From contig NC_080539.1 of assembly GCF_028640845.1 (NCBI RefSeq), positions 189,729,436 to 189,793,435 on the forward strand: DNA of 64,000 nt, given 5' to 3'. The notes under the pieces are model-generated. The model searched no databases, had not been told where the DNA came from, and was given only the letters and a program-made list of their open reading frames with translations. Positions 22,216 through 33,178 of the stretch are shown one piece after another. A program made the position numbers and the translations under genes. Source of the DNA: Ahaetulla prasina (Eukaryota > Chordata > Lepidosauria > Squamata > Colubridae). Numbering within the stretch: the stretch's first letter is position 1; each line of letters begins with the position of its first letter.

Positions 22216-24105
22216 TTAATCCTCCTCTTTCCGTGTATCTTGCATTATTTTCATTTTGACTCTCACTTTTTCCTTCCATATACATTTATTAATTCCAATC
22301 TGCCATTCTTCCAAATTTTTGTCTTTCTTAATTATTGGTATCATCTGAAACAAGAACAAGAATTTAGGCAAAACATTCATTTTTATAGCTGCTATTCTCC
22401 CCAACAAAGATAATTGTAATTTTTCCCAAGTATTCATTTCCTTCTGAATTTTTTTCCATAACACATCATAATTATTCTTATACAATTTTACATTTGATGA
22501 GGTAAGAAAGACTCCTAAATATTTAACTTTTTTTACAATTTCAAATCCTGTTATTTCCTCTAGTTTTTCTTTCTGGTTCTTAATCATATTTTTGGTTAAC
22601 ACTTTTGTTTTATTTTGATTCACTCTAAACCCTGAGACCCTTCCATATTGATTAATTACTTCCAACAAATATAAACTCGAATTTATAGGCTGAGTCAACA
22701 TAACAACCAAATCATCTGCAAATGCTCTAACTTTGTATTCATGTCTTCTAATTCTAATACCCTCTATCTCCCTTAACTCTCTTATCTTATCCAATAAAGG
22801 TTCCAAAGACAAAATAAACAATAAAGGTGATAAAGGACACCCCTGTCTTGTTCCTTTCGCAATTTTAAAACTATCTGTCAAACTACCATTAATTATTATC
22901 TGAGCTATTTGCTCTCCATAAATTGCCCTAAGTATTCGTATAAAACCATTTCCAAATTGCATTTTGTCTGTTAATTTAAATAAAAATTCCCAATGCAAAC
23001 GATCAAAAGCTTTCTCTGCATCAAAGAATATAAACGCTGCCGGAATCTGATTTTTCTTTTCCAAATATTCCAATAAATTCACTATCTGCCTAACGTTATT
23101 CCTCATTTGTCTCCCTTTTATAAAACCAGACTGGTCAGTATGAATCCTTTGTTGTACAATTTGCATTAACCTATTTGCCATCATTTTCGCAAAAATCTTA
23201 TAATCATTATTCAAGAGTGAAATCGGTCTATAATTCCCAGGCTTAGTACAATCCTGGTCCTCTTTTGGTATCAATGAAATAAAAGTAGTCCTCCATGATG
23301 GTGGCACTCCTCCTCCCATCAGTATCTGATTAAATAACTCCATAAGTGGACCAACTATCTCATCCTGTAACTTTTTATAATATATTGCTGTAAGTCCATC
23401 TGTGCCCGGGGATTTCCCTATTTTTAATTGCTTTATTACCAAAATGATTTCCTCAGAAGTTATAGGCCGATTCAACTCTTCCCTTTGTTCATTAGTTAAA
23501 CCTTTAACCTTATATTCTTTCAAATATTTATCAATATCCATATTCAATATTGTATCTCTGGCATATAAATTTGTATAATATTCCAAGAAAGCTTTTTTAA
23601 TTTTATCCTGTTGAAATCGCACTTTACCCTTGTATTCAATTCTTTCAATAGTATATGCTTTCTGTCTTTTCCTTAACATGTAAGCCAACCACCTCCCTGA
23701 TTTATTGGCATTACAAAAAGTATTATGTTTAGCATATTGTATATTGGTTCCCACCTGATCTGCCATTAACATATTAAATTGACTCTGTAATATCTTTATC
23801 GCCTCAGTAGTTTTTAAATCATGTGGATTATATACCAATAATTGTTGTTTCCTCTGAATTTCCTCTTCTAAATCCCTACGCTGTTTTTGTAGTTTTCTCC
23901 TCTGTCTACTATTAATATATATCAAATTTCCTCTCATAAAGGCCTTGCTTGCGTCCCACACCATTTCTATCGAAGTTCCCTTACCCAAATTATAATCAAA
24001 AAATTCTTTCATTTGTTTTTTACATTGATTTACATTATCCTCATATCTAAACAAATTTTCATTTATTCTCCATGATCTTCTTCCACCTTCATATTGCAAC
24101 TCCAT
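22216..24105 (-). pseudogene. L1-A ORF2 reverse transcriptase, longest intact frame in the window
   Basis: A 629-codon uninterrupted frame on the minus strand begins in the endonuclease-RT linker and spans the whole polymerase core. Residues ~230-250 read GKSPGTDGLTAIYY. The fingers follow (NYRPISLLNNDYKIFAKMMANRL), then AFIFFDAEKAFDRLHWEF, GTRQGCPLSPLLFILSLEPLL and the catalytic AFADDL (coordinates ~22710-22725). After that come GRVSGFRVNQNKTK and the thumb (LLGRIAAIKMNVLPKFL). All key RT residues appear present. It is only part of ORF2 (~1,200 residues normally) because the endonuclease and C-terminus are in other frames. Confidence 0.9.
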
Positions 24106-24399
24106 CCATATGATCAGTTAAACACCTTGGAAATATCTTTGTTTTCCTAACCCTAGAAAGCAAATCATTGGTAATTAATATAAAATCAATACGTGAAAAA
24201 GATTGATGCCTATCCGAAAAATAAGTATAATCTCTATCATCAAAATTCTGCCTTCTCCATATATCTTTCAACTCAAAATCTTCCATCAAATCAAAAAAAG
24301 ATTTAGGCAGTTTTGCATGCATAGGAATTTTCTTAGAAAGAGTTCTTTTATCTTTTCTAATATCCATTACACCATTCCAATCCCCTAATATAATAAATG
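24089..24399 (-). pseudogene. L1-A ORF2 endonuclease, C-terminal part
   Basis: The minus frame reads ILGDWNGVMD (the GDxN catalytic strand) at ~24390, then FELKDIWRRQNFDDRDYTYF, FSRIDFILITNDLL and LTDHMDGVAI (the terminal SDH-like motif, here TDH). It overlaps the RT frame by 17 bp in another phase, so one frameshift separates the domains. The N-terminal half of the nuclease is missing through 5' truncation. Confidence 0.8.
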
Positions 24400-24417
24400 T
24401 TTTTTCCAATATTTTTT

Positions 24418-25020
24418 CGATCCTGGACACAGCCACCATGAATGATAGAAGGTACCCTACTTCTGTCCACTTTTCCAACAATTTGGGGTTAAATTTGGAT
24501 ATATTTTTGCCAATCTTGAGGGAGCCAAATGCCAGCAGTAGAACATTTTGTATTGATTTTCTTTATATTTTGCCAATATTGTTATTTTTTCCTTGAGCAT
24601 CTAAAATTTCATAATATTTGACCATTTTATTTATATCCAGGGCATTTGGGTATATCATTGCCTCCATTGTCGACACCCACCCAGGCATTTTCATATAATA
24701 TTTTTTCTTAGTCTCTTGCCATATTAGCATTAAGGCCTCTCGTATTTTATGATGAAAAAAATATGAATGGAATCTATTTTCTTTGTCCCATAGAAAGGCA
24801 TGCCACCCTTTTTGTAGATGATGCCCTTCCAATATGAGTAATCTTTTATTTCTTAGGTTTATCCACTCCTTGACCCAGGTTAAAATTGCAGCTTTGTAAT
24901 AGTGTCACCAATCTGGAAGCCCTAGACCACCTCTGCTTCTACTATCTTGAAGGCCTGTTAATTTTAGTCATGCTTTTCTGCCAGCCCATATAAATTTTGT
25001 TGTAATTTGATTCAATTCTA
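24418..25020 (-). pseudogene. L1-B ORF2 C-terminal domain
   Basis: The minus frame 24832-24563 reads LQKGWHAFLWDKENRFHSYFF, MKMPGWVSTMEAMIYPNAL, then MFYCWHLAPSRL in the next frame towards 24430. These parallel the same blocks in L1-A (22152-21500), showing two distinct L1 copies and placing L1-A inside this one. Confidence 0.75.
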
Positions 25021-25902
25021 CAAAAATTTCTTGTCTCTATTTTATGGGTATGGTTTAAAAAAGATATAATAATTTTGGCAAGACATTCATTTTAATAGTT
25101 GTAATTCAGCCTAATATCGATAACTGTAATGCAACCCATCTTTCTAAATCCAATTTTATTTGCTGTATAAGTTTTATGTAATTATCTTCTTTTATTGAGG
25201 AGCATCTCGCTGTCAACTATATACCTAAGTATTTAATTTTCTTTACACTTTGTAATCCCAATTTTTCTTCTAATTCTCTTTTCTGTTGTCTTGTCATGTT
25301 TTTAACGATCATTTTCATTTTTGTCTTATTAATTTTAAAGCTCGATATTTTTCCATATTTTTCTATCTCCCTTATTAAAATAGATCCTGCCTCTTTTGGC
25401 TCCTCAATAAAAAACACCATGTTGTCAGTGAATGCCTTTAATTTGTATTCTTCTCTCTTAATTTTGGTCCCCTTGATCTCTTGTGTTTGCTCTAATTTTT
25501 TTCAGTAATGATTCTAATGTCAAGATAAAAAGCAGAGGTAATAATGGGCATCCTTGGTGAATTCCTTTCTTTATTTCAAATGATTTTGTGATTTCCCCAT
25601 TGATTATGATATTTGCTTTTTGGGTGGAGTAAATTGTTTCAATCATCCGTTCAAATTTATTGCCGAATTTCATTTGTTTTATCATATATTTCCAATTTAA
25701 ATTATCAAAGACTTTCTGCGCATCCAGAAAAACAAGGGCTACTCTGGATGCGCCTCATAGTATTCTAACATATTCAAAACTATCCTTGTATTGTCTTTAA
25801 TTTGCCTCAGTGGGAGAAAGTCATTCTGATCGGATTGGAGAATTCCATTTAGTATTTTTTTCATCCTTCCTGCCATGATGGTCATAAAAATCTTGTAGTC
25901 GG
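25020..25902 (-). pseudogene. L1-B RT, C-terminal half
   Basis: Frames 25930-25739, 25685-25458 and 25420-25217 read MIKQMKFGNKFERMIETIY, IKKGIHQGCPLLPLLFILTLESLL and VFFIEEPKEAGSILIREIEKYGKISSFKINKTK. The catalytic FADD is mutated (plus 'accatgttgtcagtgaatgcc' region, ~25415-25435, reads as F-T-D-N). RT activity is lost. Confidence 0.75.
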
Positions 25903-26458
25903 GGACTTCCGGTGGCTCCGATCTCTCCAAAGGGCGCCCGCGCTGGGATTTTGTAAAAAGCCAGTGAAAACAACGAATATCAGCTGTTCGCCTGCTGAAA
26001 GTACTTTCTCCGGTAAAGGGGAAAGGAATGAGCAGAGGAGGAATAGGTAGAACTCTCTAGAGGCCCCACTTTCTCGATTTGAAAGCGGGGAACTCGAAGG
26101 GGAAAGTTCCCTGGAAATCCCTCTGCAGCAGCTCCAGACCCAGCGTGTCTCTGCTTCGGCAGAAAGAGAAGAGAGCGACCACTTCTGCTTCAAGTGATTG
26201 TTATGGATTTTTATAAGCAGACGGAACAAACACAGGAGATCAGTCATTTAAATTGCAAGTATTAAATCTGACTTCTATTTTTTTAAAACTTTTTTTCTTC
26301 TTTCATCTACAATCAACATAATGAAACAAAATGGTGTTTACTTGCTGAGAAAGTGAAAGTGAACGGAGACTTTATCTTATTGCGCTGGATTGTGGACTGT
26401 TGGATTATTTTAGTTTGTTTAAGTATTTCATGAGGGGATTCTCAGCAAGAACTTTGCC

Positions 26459-26857
26459 ATGAAGGTTCTTTCAGAAGAATGGATTCGTGACTTTATACAG
26501 GATTATACAGAAAGAATGCATTTAATTATTCAAAAATACAAATTGATAAAAAATGGGGATGTTTTGGATGAGAGCTTGGAGGAAATTAACCAGTATAATC
26601 AGTACTTGGAAAATGGAATGGAGGAGATGCAAGTAAAAGTGGATAAAAATGAAGATATGATTGTGAATGAACAAGATGATGTAAAGAGGCTCTTTTTAAA
26701 AAGTTTGGATGAAATGCCTGAATCTGTGTTACAAGAGGCTGCCTCCCGAACCGAAAAAATTCACATGGTTAATGCTTTACAAGAGTTCTCTTCCCGGACT
26801 GATGGAATATATGGCAGTAACTTGTGGATTGTTGGACATAGGAAATATTGTGATTGA
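26459..26857 (+). CDS. ORF of the HAL1-like element, unknown protein
   Basis: A 132-codon frame starting MKVLSEEWIRDFIQDYTERM, rich in Glu, Asn and Lys, mostly helical in appearance (LEEINQYNQYLENGMEEMQV), which suggests a short coiled coil. It sits where ORF1 would be after an L1-like leader. It lacks any RRM-like motif, so I cannot call it ORF1p with confidence. It ends 3 bp before the next frame. May be non-coding remnant. Confidence 0.4.
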   Translation: MKVLSEEWIRDFIQDYTERMHLIIQKYKLIKNGDVLDESLEEINQYNQYLENGMEEMQVKVDKNEDMIVNEQDDVKRLFLKSLDEMPESVLQEAASRTEKIHMVNALQEFSSRTDGIYGSNLWIVGHRKYCD

Positions 26858-26860
26858 CTT

Positions 26861-27082
26861 TTGAAAAGGAGTAATGAAGGAAAGACAGAGACTAATGCAT
26901 CAAAAAAATTGCAAGAGACAAAAGTATTATCATTGAAAGAAGCTTTTTCTGAAATATTAACAGATAAAAATATTAGCGTTCCTGAAAGACTATATGTGAG
27001 AAAGATCTGGAAGAAATGGGTTGATTATATGTTTCACATCTATCATAAAAGACTAGATATTTGGATTTATATTGGATTTTGA
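26861..27082 (+). pseudogene. Second frame of the HAL1-like element, like the ORF2 C-terminus
   Basis: The C-terminal part reads RLYVRKIWKKWVDYMFHIY, resembling the L1 ORF2 C-terminal ends at 21080 (EWKNWIDYIQNRY) and 20500 (WEKWYKWIEN). This suggests the element is an internally deleted L1 that joins ORF1-region sequence to the last part of ORF2 and the 3' UTR. Confidence 0.45.
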
Positions 27083-27576
27083 CTAGAAAGGACTAAAGTT
27101 GAATAGATACTGTAATTTCCTGTATTGAAATTATATAATGTGTTGTACTGAATTGTAAATAGAATATTCTCGAAAGATCTTATGTAAGAAAGACTTGGGG
27201 GGGGAAATGGGGTGATTATATGGTTTATAGAAGCTATAAGGGAGACATTCTCTGAATTGGATTGGATTTTTATGCATTAGCTGGTTTTAAATATGTTAGG
27301 ATTAATCTGTTCTATTGATTTATATGTTTTATTACTGTTAATTGTTAATTTTTTTGAAGGATATTGGTTATGTAAGGAGGAAGTCAGAGCTAGAGAGGGA
27401 AATTGGTATAATAGTTTTGGGGGGAAATTTTTTTTAGCATATGTTTGTTTTATTTTTAACTATACCTTGTGTTTGTTCTGGGAAGTCAGGGGAGGGGAGG
27501 GGGGAGGGGGGCTGGGGGAAAGGTGGGGGAATTTTTTTGTAAAACTTTTTGAATAAAAAAAAAATCTTGTAGTCGG

Positions 27577-28272
27577 TATTCAAAAGAGAAATTGGTCTAT
27601 AGTTTTGAAACTGATTTCGGTCGGTACCTTCTTTCATGATGATTGTAATATATGCTTCTCTCCATGAGATGGGCATTTTTGCTTCCAACAATACCTCATT
27701 ATATAAGAGTATGGTTCCAATATTACCCCCATATTTTTGTAGAATTCACCTGGAAGACCATCAGGTCCTGGAGTTTTATTGTTTTTTTGTCTCTGTATCG
27801 CTTCCTCCAATTCTTCCAAAGAAATTTCTCTATTTAAGCTCATCCTTTCCTCTTCCTCTAACCAGGGCATACTTCCCTCTTGTAAATAACCAGTTGTTTT
27901 TTCAATCTTTTCCTCTTGATTATACAAATTTTCAAAATATTCTAATGTGATTCTTTTTCTAATTTCTTCTTCATTATTTTGTAGGTTGCCCACTTCGTCT
28001 TGTAATTGGTAAATTATCCTATTTTCTCTTTCTTTTTTTAATTTATATGCTAGCCATCTCTCCGGTTTATTTGCATTCTCAAACTGATATTGTTTCACAT
28101 ATTTAATATTTTTAATATGTTCTGTTTGTTCAATTAAAATTAGTTTATGTTTAACTGATGTTAATTCTTCCTTAATTTGGGGGTCACCTGGGTTTAGCTG
28201 AAATTTGTTTTCTAAGTACTCTAGTTCCTTCAATAGTATATCCTGCTGTTGCTTTTTTTTCTTGTTCCTCAT
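27577..28272 (-). pseudogene. L1-B RT N-terminal half and linker
   Basis: A 212-codon minus frame (28272-27634) reads MRNKKKKQQQDILLKELEYL, AYKLKKERENRIIYQLQDEV, NKTPGPDGLPGEFYKNMG and, after a frame break, RPISLLNTDYKIF at the insertion edge. This is the fingers region of L1 RT and the linker before it. Confidence 0.8.
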
Positions 28273-28299
28273 TAGTATATGCTAATGTTATTCCGCTTG

Positions 28300-29100
28300 T
28301 AAATGCCTTTAATGTATCTCATAGCTTCTGCAATGATGTAAGGTGTTTTTTATTTATGTCAAGGAACAAAATTAGCTATTTTTCTATCTTCTCTAAATAT
28401 TCCTTTTCCCGTAGTATTTGGATGTTTAGAATCCATCTCCTAGGTTCCCTTTTTGGCCTTTCCAGGTTATTTTCAGGGGATTGCGATCCACCCAATCATT
28501 GGGGAGTATCTCTATATTTTCAATTTCTTTGATTAATTCTCTATTTGCCCATACCATGTCAATTCTTGAAAATAAATCGTGTGTGTTAGAATAGAAGGTG
28601 AATTCTTTTCCCCTGGGGTTTAATAGCCTCCATAAATCCTTCAGATTCAATTCTTCAGCCATATTAAAAAAAGTTTTCGGTAATACATTCCTCTTTTTTT
28701 TTAATTACAAATATAATTATTTTTATATCTATTATTCTATTACAATCACTCACTATACATACATTTTGGTAATCTGCCTCAATAATTGTATCATGCATTT
28801 TCCTATAAAATTCTTTCTGTTTTTTGTTGGGAGCGTATAAGTTAATTAATAACAATTTGGTTTTCCCTGTTATCATTTCTATCAAAAGTACTCTTCCTTT
28901 AGGATTCTCGTAGATTGTTTTAGCTATTATTTATTTCCTGATATATACCACTACCCCTCTTTTCCTTTTTTCTGATAGTGCTGCAAACAATTTCCCAATT
29001 TATTGTATTCCAGGTATTTTCTATCTTGTTTTCTAATGTGTGCCTCCTGGACACATATTATATCTACATTCTGCTTTGCTAATTTTGAAATATCTTTTTC
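28300..29100 (-). pseudogene. L1-B endonuclease domain
   Basis: Minus frames read LLLINLYAPNKKQKEFYRKMHD (28850-28785; the YAPN motif of APE nucleases), LKDLWRLLNPRGKEFTFYSN and FSRIDMVWANRELI (28590-28540), and DRNPLKITWKGQK (~28480), where the catalytic SDH is degraded to VDR. Towards 29100 the N-terminal half is decayed, with several stops. Confidence 0.75.
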
Positions 29101-29243
29101 CTTTTTATCTGGTCATTCAGTCCATTTACATTTATTGATAGTAATTGGGTTCTTTTCTCTATTGTCTTATTTATCTGCCGGTTTCTGATTCCTGGTTGCT
29201 CTAGTGGTTCTTTGTGGTCTATTCTTACTTTCCTTTCCTTCAT

Positions 29244-30271
29244 TCAATTTTCCGTTGTCACCTTAGTTCCCTCTTCCACTTCCTCACTTCCAGATTCTTG
29301 TATTTGTTCTTCTGTGCTAGCTGTCTCCAATTGCTCTGTACTGCTTGAACTTTCCTCCACTCCTGTCAATTGGTCAAATATTTCTTGGGCTTTGTCTAAA
29401 TTGTCAATTTTAATTTTTTTACCTTGCCACGTTATTATCATTCCTTCTGGATTGATCCACCTAAAAATAATTTTCCTTGTGCTTAATAGAGATGCCAAGA
29501 ATCTATAATCCCTCCATTGTTCTCATATCCATCTAGGAATCAGTGTTGTGATTTCTGTCCCTTTATAGAATGTTGGTTCCTCTCTTATAGTTTTATATAC
29601 ATCATCATGAATTTTTTTACGTGCAAATCTAATATGCACCTCTTTTGGGAGATGATGATGCCTTGCACAGTTAGTTTGAACTTGATATATTTCATCGAGC
29701 TCATTCTTAATTTCTCTTTTATCTCCCTGTAAAACTTTGGCGATCAGTTCTGCCATTACCTCCCCTAAGTTCTCTTCTTTTGTTTTGGCTACATTTTGAA
29801 ATCTCAGGTAGAAAACGGCTTGGTCCATTTCGAGGTGTATCAAAAAGTTTTCCAAATCCTTGTTTACTGCCAACAGTTTTTGGTCTATCTGTTCTAATTT
29901 TTTTTTCCAGTTTGTTCTGTTTTCATTTCGACCAATTTAATTCTTTGTTCATTTTTTTTTTGTATTGCCTGTTGAATTGAGTCCAGAGTTTGTATATCAG
30001 TTTGTATATCAGTTTTCAGGTCATCATGATTTTTAACCATCATCTCTTGAAGTTTCACCATGGTGTCCTGTATTGTTACCAAGGTAGATTGCAACATTTG
30101 AGCAGATGAGTTGGTACTCGATTTTTCTACTGGGAGCATCATGTCAATCATTTTCTGGATCGACAGAGAGGCCGTCACCACCATCGGGTTTGATGCCGCC
30201 TTTTTCCCTGCTCTTAAAGTTGTGGTAGTAATACTAGTCATTTCTTTTAGAATTCTGCTTTGTTCTCCCAA
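29244..30271 (-). pseudogene. L1-B ORF1
   Basis: Three minus frames in order. 30271-29894: coiled coil with TTTTLRAGKKAASNPMVV and MVKLQEMMVKNHDDLKTD. 29873-29523: RNA-binding domain with FLIHLEMDQAVFYLRFQNV, LGEVMAELIAKVLQGDKREI and HHLPKEVHIRFARKKIHDDV. 29498-29244: C-terminal domain with FRWINPEGMIITWQGKKIK and an acidic tail. Architecture matches ORF1p; two frame breaks inactivate it. Confidence 0.8.
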
Positions 30272-30279
30272 ATTTTATA

Positions 30280-32100
30280 AATTCTTGCCCAGATTACCAT
30301 CCACTGAATTGCTTGTCTATTATTTATAGTTTGTGTTTCTTACACTCTAGTTTCTATTTCTATTCTATTATCCTTATTTACTGCACCAGAAATTTACATT
30401 TATATACCAATAGCAAAATGTAGAATACTATACAATGTAATTACAATCCAATTACAAACTATTCTTTACAGTTACTCTGTATTTAATCTGTTCCTTTAAT
30501 TAATTATACTAAATTAAGCTAAGTTAAATATAATAAATATAATAGACGTCTCTACTCTTGTATGTTCAATTTATGAAAAATTATATATATTTCTTTGTTA
30601 AATATAATATAGTCTCTTCTCTATTATCTATTTAAACAATAATTACTGGTAGTACTTGATCTATGTATTTTTAAGTATATTTCACTGCAAGAACAATATC
30701 AAATATCAAAACAATATCAACAGCACTATTCAAAGGAAGAGAAAACTTCTATTTCCAAGGCAGTAGCCACTGCCTATAATATAAAACCCCCTTTCTTTTC
30801 CACTTCACTCTCTCACTGCTTTTCCTTGGTGTTCTTACTTCCACTGGTAGAGTCCAATTTTGCCCAGTCACTCCCTTTTCTCTCCACTTTTTTCGCTTAG
30901 GGTCTCCAGTCTGTTCTCTTGGATATCACTTTCTCCAGTTCTCCAGATCTTTTCATCTGATTCTCCTCTCCTTCCCGAGTTGATTTCTTGCCTCTCATAC
31001 ACTTCTTCGTCACCGTTCTACTTCCATTTTGATCTTTCTCCTTCTAATCTCCAATAGTTTTTAATTCCCAGAATGTAACATCTCTTTTTTTTCTCTCAAT
31101 TTCTTTCCGCTGTTATCCTACACCTTCCCATTTTTGTTTTCACACTTACAGTCTTATTCAAATCTTAATTTACTTTTCGCTCTCCTCCCTCGGCACTTTC
31201 CTTCTCTGATGAGTCACGGCTCATCTCTTTCAGTTGCCACTAATTTTCTTTCAGAGGTTCTTTCAGTTTTGCCAAATAGTTTTTAAATTTACCTACTTTG
31301 ATAGGTCATTCACCACACATGAGAGAGTTCCTCACCAGCAAAAATAGACACAACAATATTTTCTTCCGATCCTCTTGTGAGCTGTCACGGCCTCGGGTCC
31401 GCCATGTCAATTGAAATGACAGAACGTCTTCTCACTGGGTTAAGAAGGATTCCCCTTGATTCAGCAGGCAATTGTACACCACCTCGCTGATTCCCCTCTG
31501 TTTTGCGTGACTCTTCAAGCTCCACATGCCTTCGAAGGATCCCCAAACATGGAAAATCAGAGGTAAAGAATGGAGCTCGTCCTTTTCCCTCTGCACCGCC
31601 CCGACAGCACCACTGGAAGTCCATCAAATCCAGAGATTTTTCCCATCTGTCTATCTTCTCCTTCCTGTACTATCACTGGTTATTAGATACACTCAGTTGC
31701 TCCAATCTCTTAATCGCCACTGTCTTTGAAGCGGAAATCCTGCCCAACTCTTTAGAGTCTCAATTCTACAGCTGCACCATTAGACAATCAATTTTGGGAA
31801 TATCTTCTCTCATTGATTATGTTATGTCGCATTTCTATATTTTCTTCCTGCTCTGTAGCTGTCAAGCTTCTAAATCGGCCAAGATGGCCAATTTCTTTTC
31901 TGCCGGTCTCAAGGGGGTTCTCCTGTCCATTTGGGAGATCGCTCTCCTCTCTGATGTCCTCCAAGTTTCCCCTCTGTCCTGTTGATCCCTCCAGGATTAA
32001 TTGTGCCCTTTTTAGGGCCTCCCAACAGAAAAATTTGGGCAATGGGAACGGAGCTCTGTTCCCTTACTCCACTCCACCATGACGTCACTGCCGGAAGTCC
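30280..32100 (-). mobile_element. L1-B 5' UTR
   Basis: Non-coding on both strands. The part near ORF1 is AT-rich (30330-30720). The start (31380-32100) is GC-richer with CpGs and begins on the minus strand ggacttccggcagtgacgtc, sharing its first bases with other L1 starts here. tgacgtca at ~32080 is a CRE-like octamer near the start. Promoter function is inferred from position only. Confidence 0.55.
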
Positions 32101-33003
32101 TGAAAGGACTTTTTAATGAGATGACTTTGTTGTTCCAAAATATTATAGATTCAATTGATGGTATAGGTGAGAAAATGGAAAACATTCTGCAAAGAACAAT
32201 GAACAAAGATCAAACTGCCCATGAACTGGTGGAAGCAACAGAAAATCTAGATGAAATGGATTACTCAAGCCAGCAAAGTGAACAAGAACAGGGAAAAAAT
32301 ATGGATCGGGAAAACCAGCAAATGAAGCAACAGCTCAACAAAGAGGAAGATAAATGGCAAACAAAAGAGTGGAGAGAACAGATAGATTGGTCACATCAAC
32401 AAATAAATCAAGGACTAGAGCAAAAATAGATCTGACAAACCAGCTGATAAAGGAAGAAAGACTGAAGAAAATAAAACAGAAAAATTGACAACTGGAGAGA
32501 CAGGAAGATTACCTTTGATAAGGAGATTGGGACATGGGCAGACATCTGGGAAAAATGGCAGTATAAGATTGTACTGGAAGAAAGGTTTAGATCGAACAAG
32601 AAAGATTAGATGAAGCTAGAGACAAAGATGAGAAGTGTGGGAGGCGAATTAAAAATTGGATAAGAACTGCGAAATGCTTTGATCAATATTTGGGATGTTA
32701 TAAAGAAAAATCACTATATGAAAGTTCCAGTTTGGATATCAATGATGGAGGCCATAATCTATCCCAATGTATTGAACATAAATAAAATAGTAAGATACTC
32801 GGATCTATTAGATGAAATTGGAAACTTAAAGTCAGAACAGGATCTAAGAAACCAAGGAATAAAAATAGATTGGTGGCCATACTTATAGATCAGAACAATA
32901 TATAAAAAAGATAACGAACAATTTGGCATATACAGAGAACAATTGGAACTTGATAAAATATTACTAGGCTCCGGGGGAAAGTGATTACCAAAATGTATAA
33001 CTT
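32101..33003 (+). mobile_element. Second L1 mosaic: ORF1-like region joined to ORF2 C-terminus
   Basis: The plus frame 32079-32429 gives a Gln/Glu-rich coiled-coil-like protein (LLFQNIIDSIDGIGEKMENI, MKQQLNKEEDKWQTKEWREQ). The frame 32679-32888 is clearly ORF2 C-terminal (NIWDVIKKNHYMKVPVWISM, DQGIKIDWW-like ending), matching L1-B at 24750-24640. Endonuclease and RT are absent between them. The same joining pattern is seen at 25903-27559. It ends at a foldback at 33004. Confidence 0.6.
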
Positions 33004-33178
33004 GTTGTTTGGCTTCGCATTCATGATCGTGCTACAACTTCATGGTGGGTGTCAGTCTGCTGCATGTATGGATTGGAGGGGCTTGAAATGGCTAATGATG
33101 CAGCTGCGGTCTGGCTTATGGTCCGTGGTCGTGCTTCATGAAGATGTAGCATGACCACGAACGCGAAGCCAAACAACA
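33004..33178. repeat. Foldback element with ~42-bp inverted arms
   Basis: The left arm begins ttgtttggcttcgcattcat and the right arm ends gcgaagccaaacaac. The arms pair over about 40 bases with a few mismatches around a ~90-bp centre. No target duplication was resolved. Likely a small MITE or the terminal repeat of the next element. Confidence 0.6.

Larger units (their letters stand above)
20842..24399 (-). mobile_element. L1-A: 5'-truncated L1 nested in L1-B (18-bp TSD)
   Basis: The 3' end has poly-A (plus-strand T run at 20836-20844) and a C-rich plus strand at 20868-20940, the purine-rich 3' UTR of L1. The 5' end is truncated within the endonuclease (FIILGDWNGVMD at ~24399). Direct repeats ttttttccaatatttttt at 20824-20841 and 24400-24417 flank it; the same bases belong to the L1-B reading KKYWKK. 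Same orientation as its host. L1-A is the better preserved of the two, so it is younger. Confidence 0.85.
25903..27559 (+). mobile_element. L1-derived non-autonomous element (HAL1-like), 17-bp TSD
   Basis: Opens ggacttccggtggctccg (L1-like 5' end), has a GC-rich leader to ~26260, then two short frames (26459-26857 and 26861-27082). A G-rich purine tract (27487-27520) and poly-A (27555-27564) close it. Flanking direct repeats aaaaatcttgtagtcgg lie at 25886-25902 and 27560-27576, and removal restores the L1-B RT reading. It has the ends of an L1 but no endonuclease or RT, so it must have been moved in trans. Length ~1.66 kb. Confidence 0.8.
20312..32100 (-). mobile_element. L1-B: near-full-length L1 with two nested insertions
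   Basis: Read right to left: 5' UTR (~32100-30280), ORF1 (30271-29244), endonuclease (~29100-28430), RT N-terminal half (28272-27577), insertion (27559-25903), RT C-terminal half (25902-25020), C-terminal domain (24840-24418), insertion L1-A (24399-20842), last C-terminal part (20823-20495), 3' UTR and poly-A (seen as poly-T at ~20311-20322). Without the two insertions it is about 6.6 kb, the normal size for a full L1. All ORFs carry stops or frameshifts. Confidence 0.8.

Noticed and set aside
22216..24105. A functional host gene with a 629-codon ORF
   Set aside because: It is L1 RT with all standard motifs, flanked by L1 domains in other frames and a target duplication.
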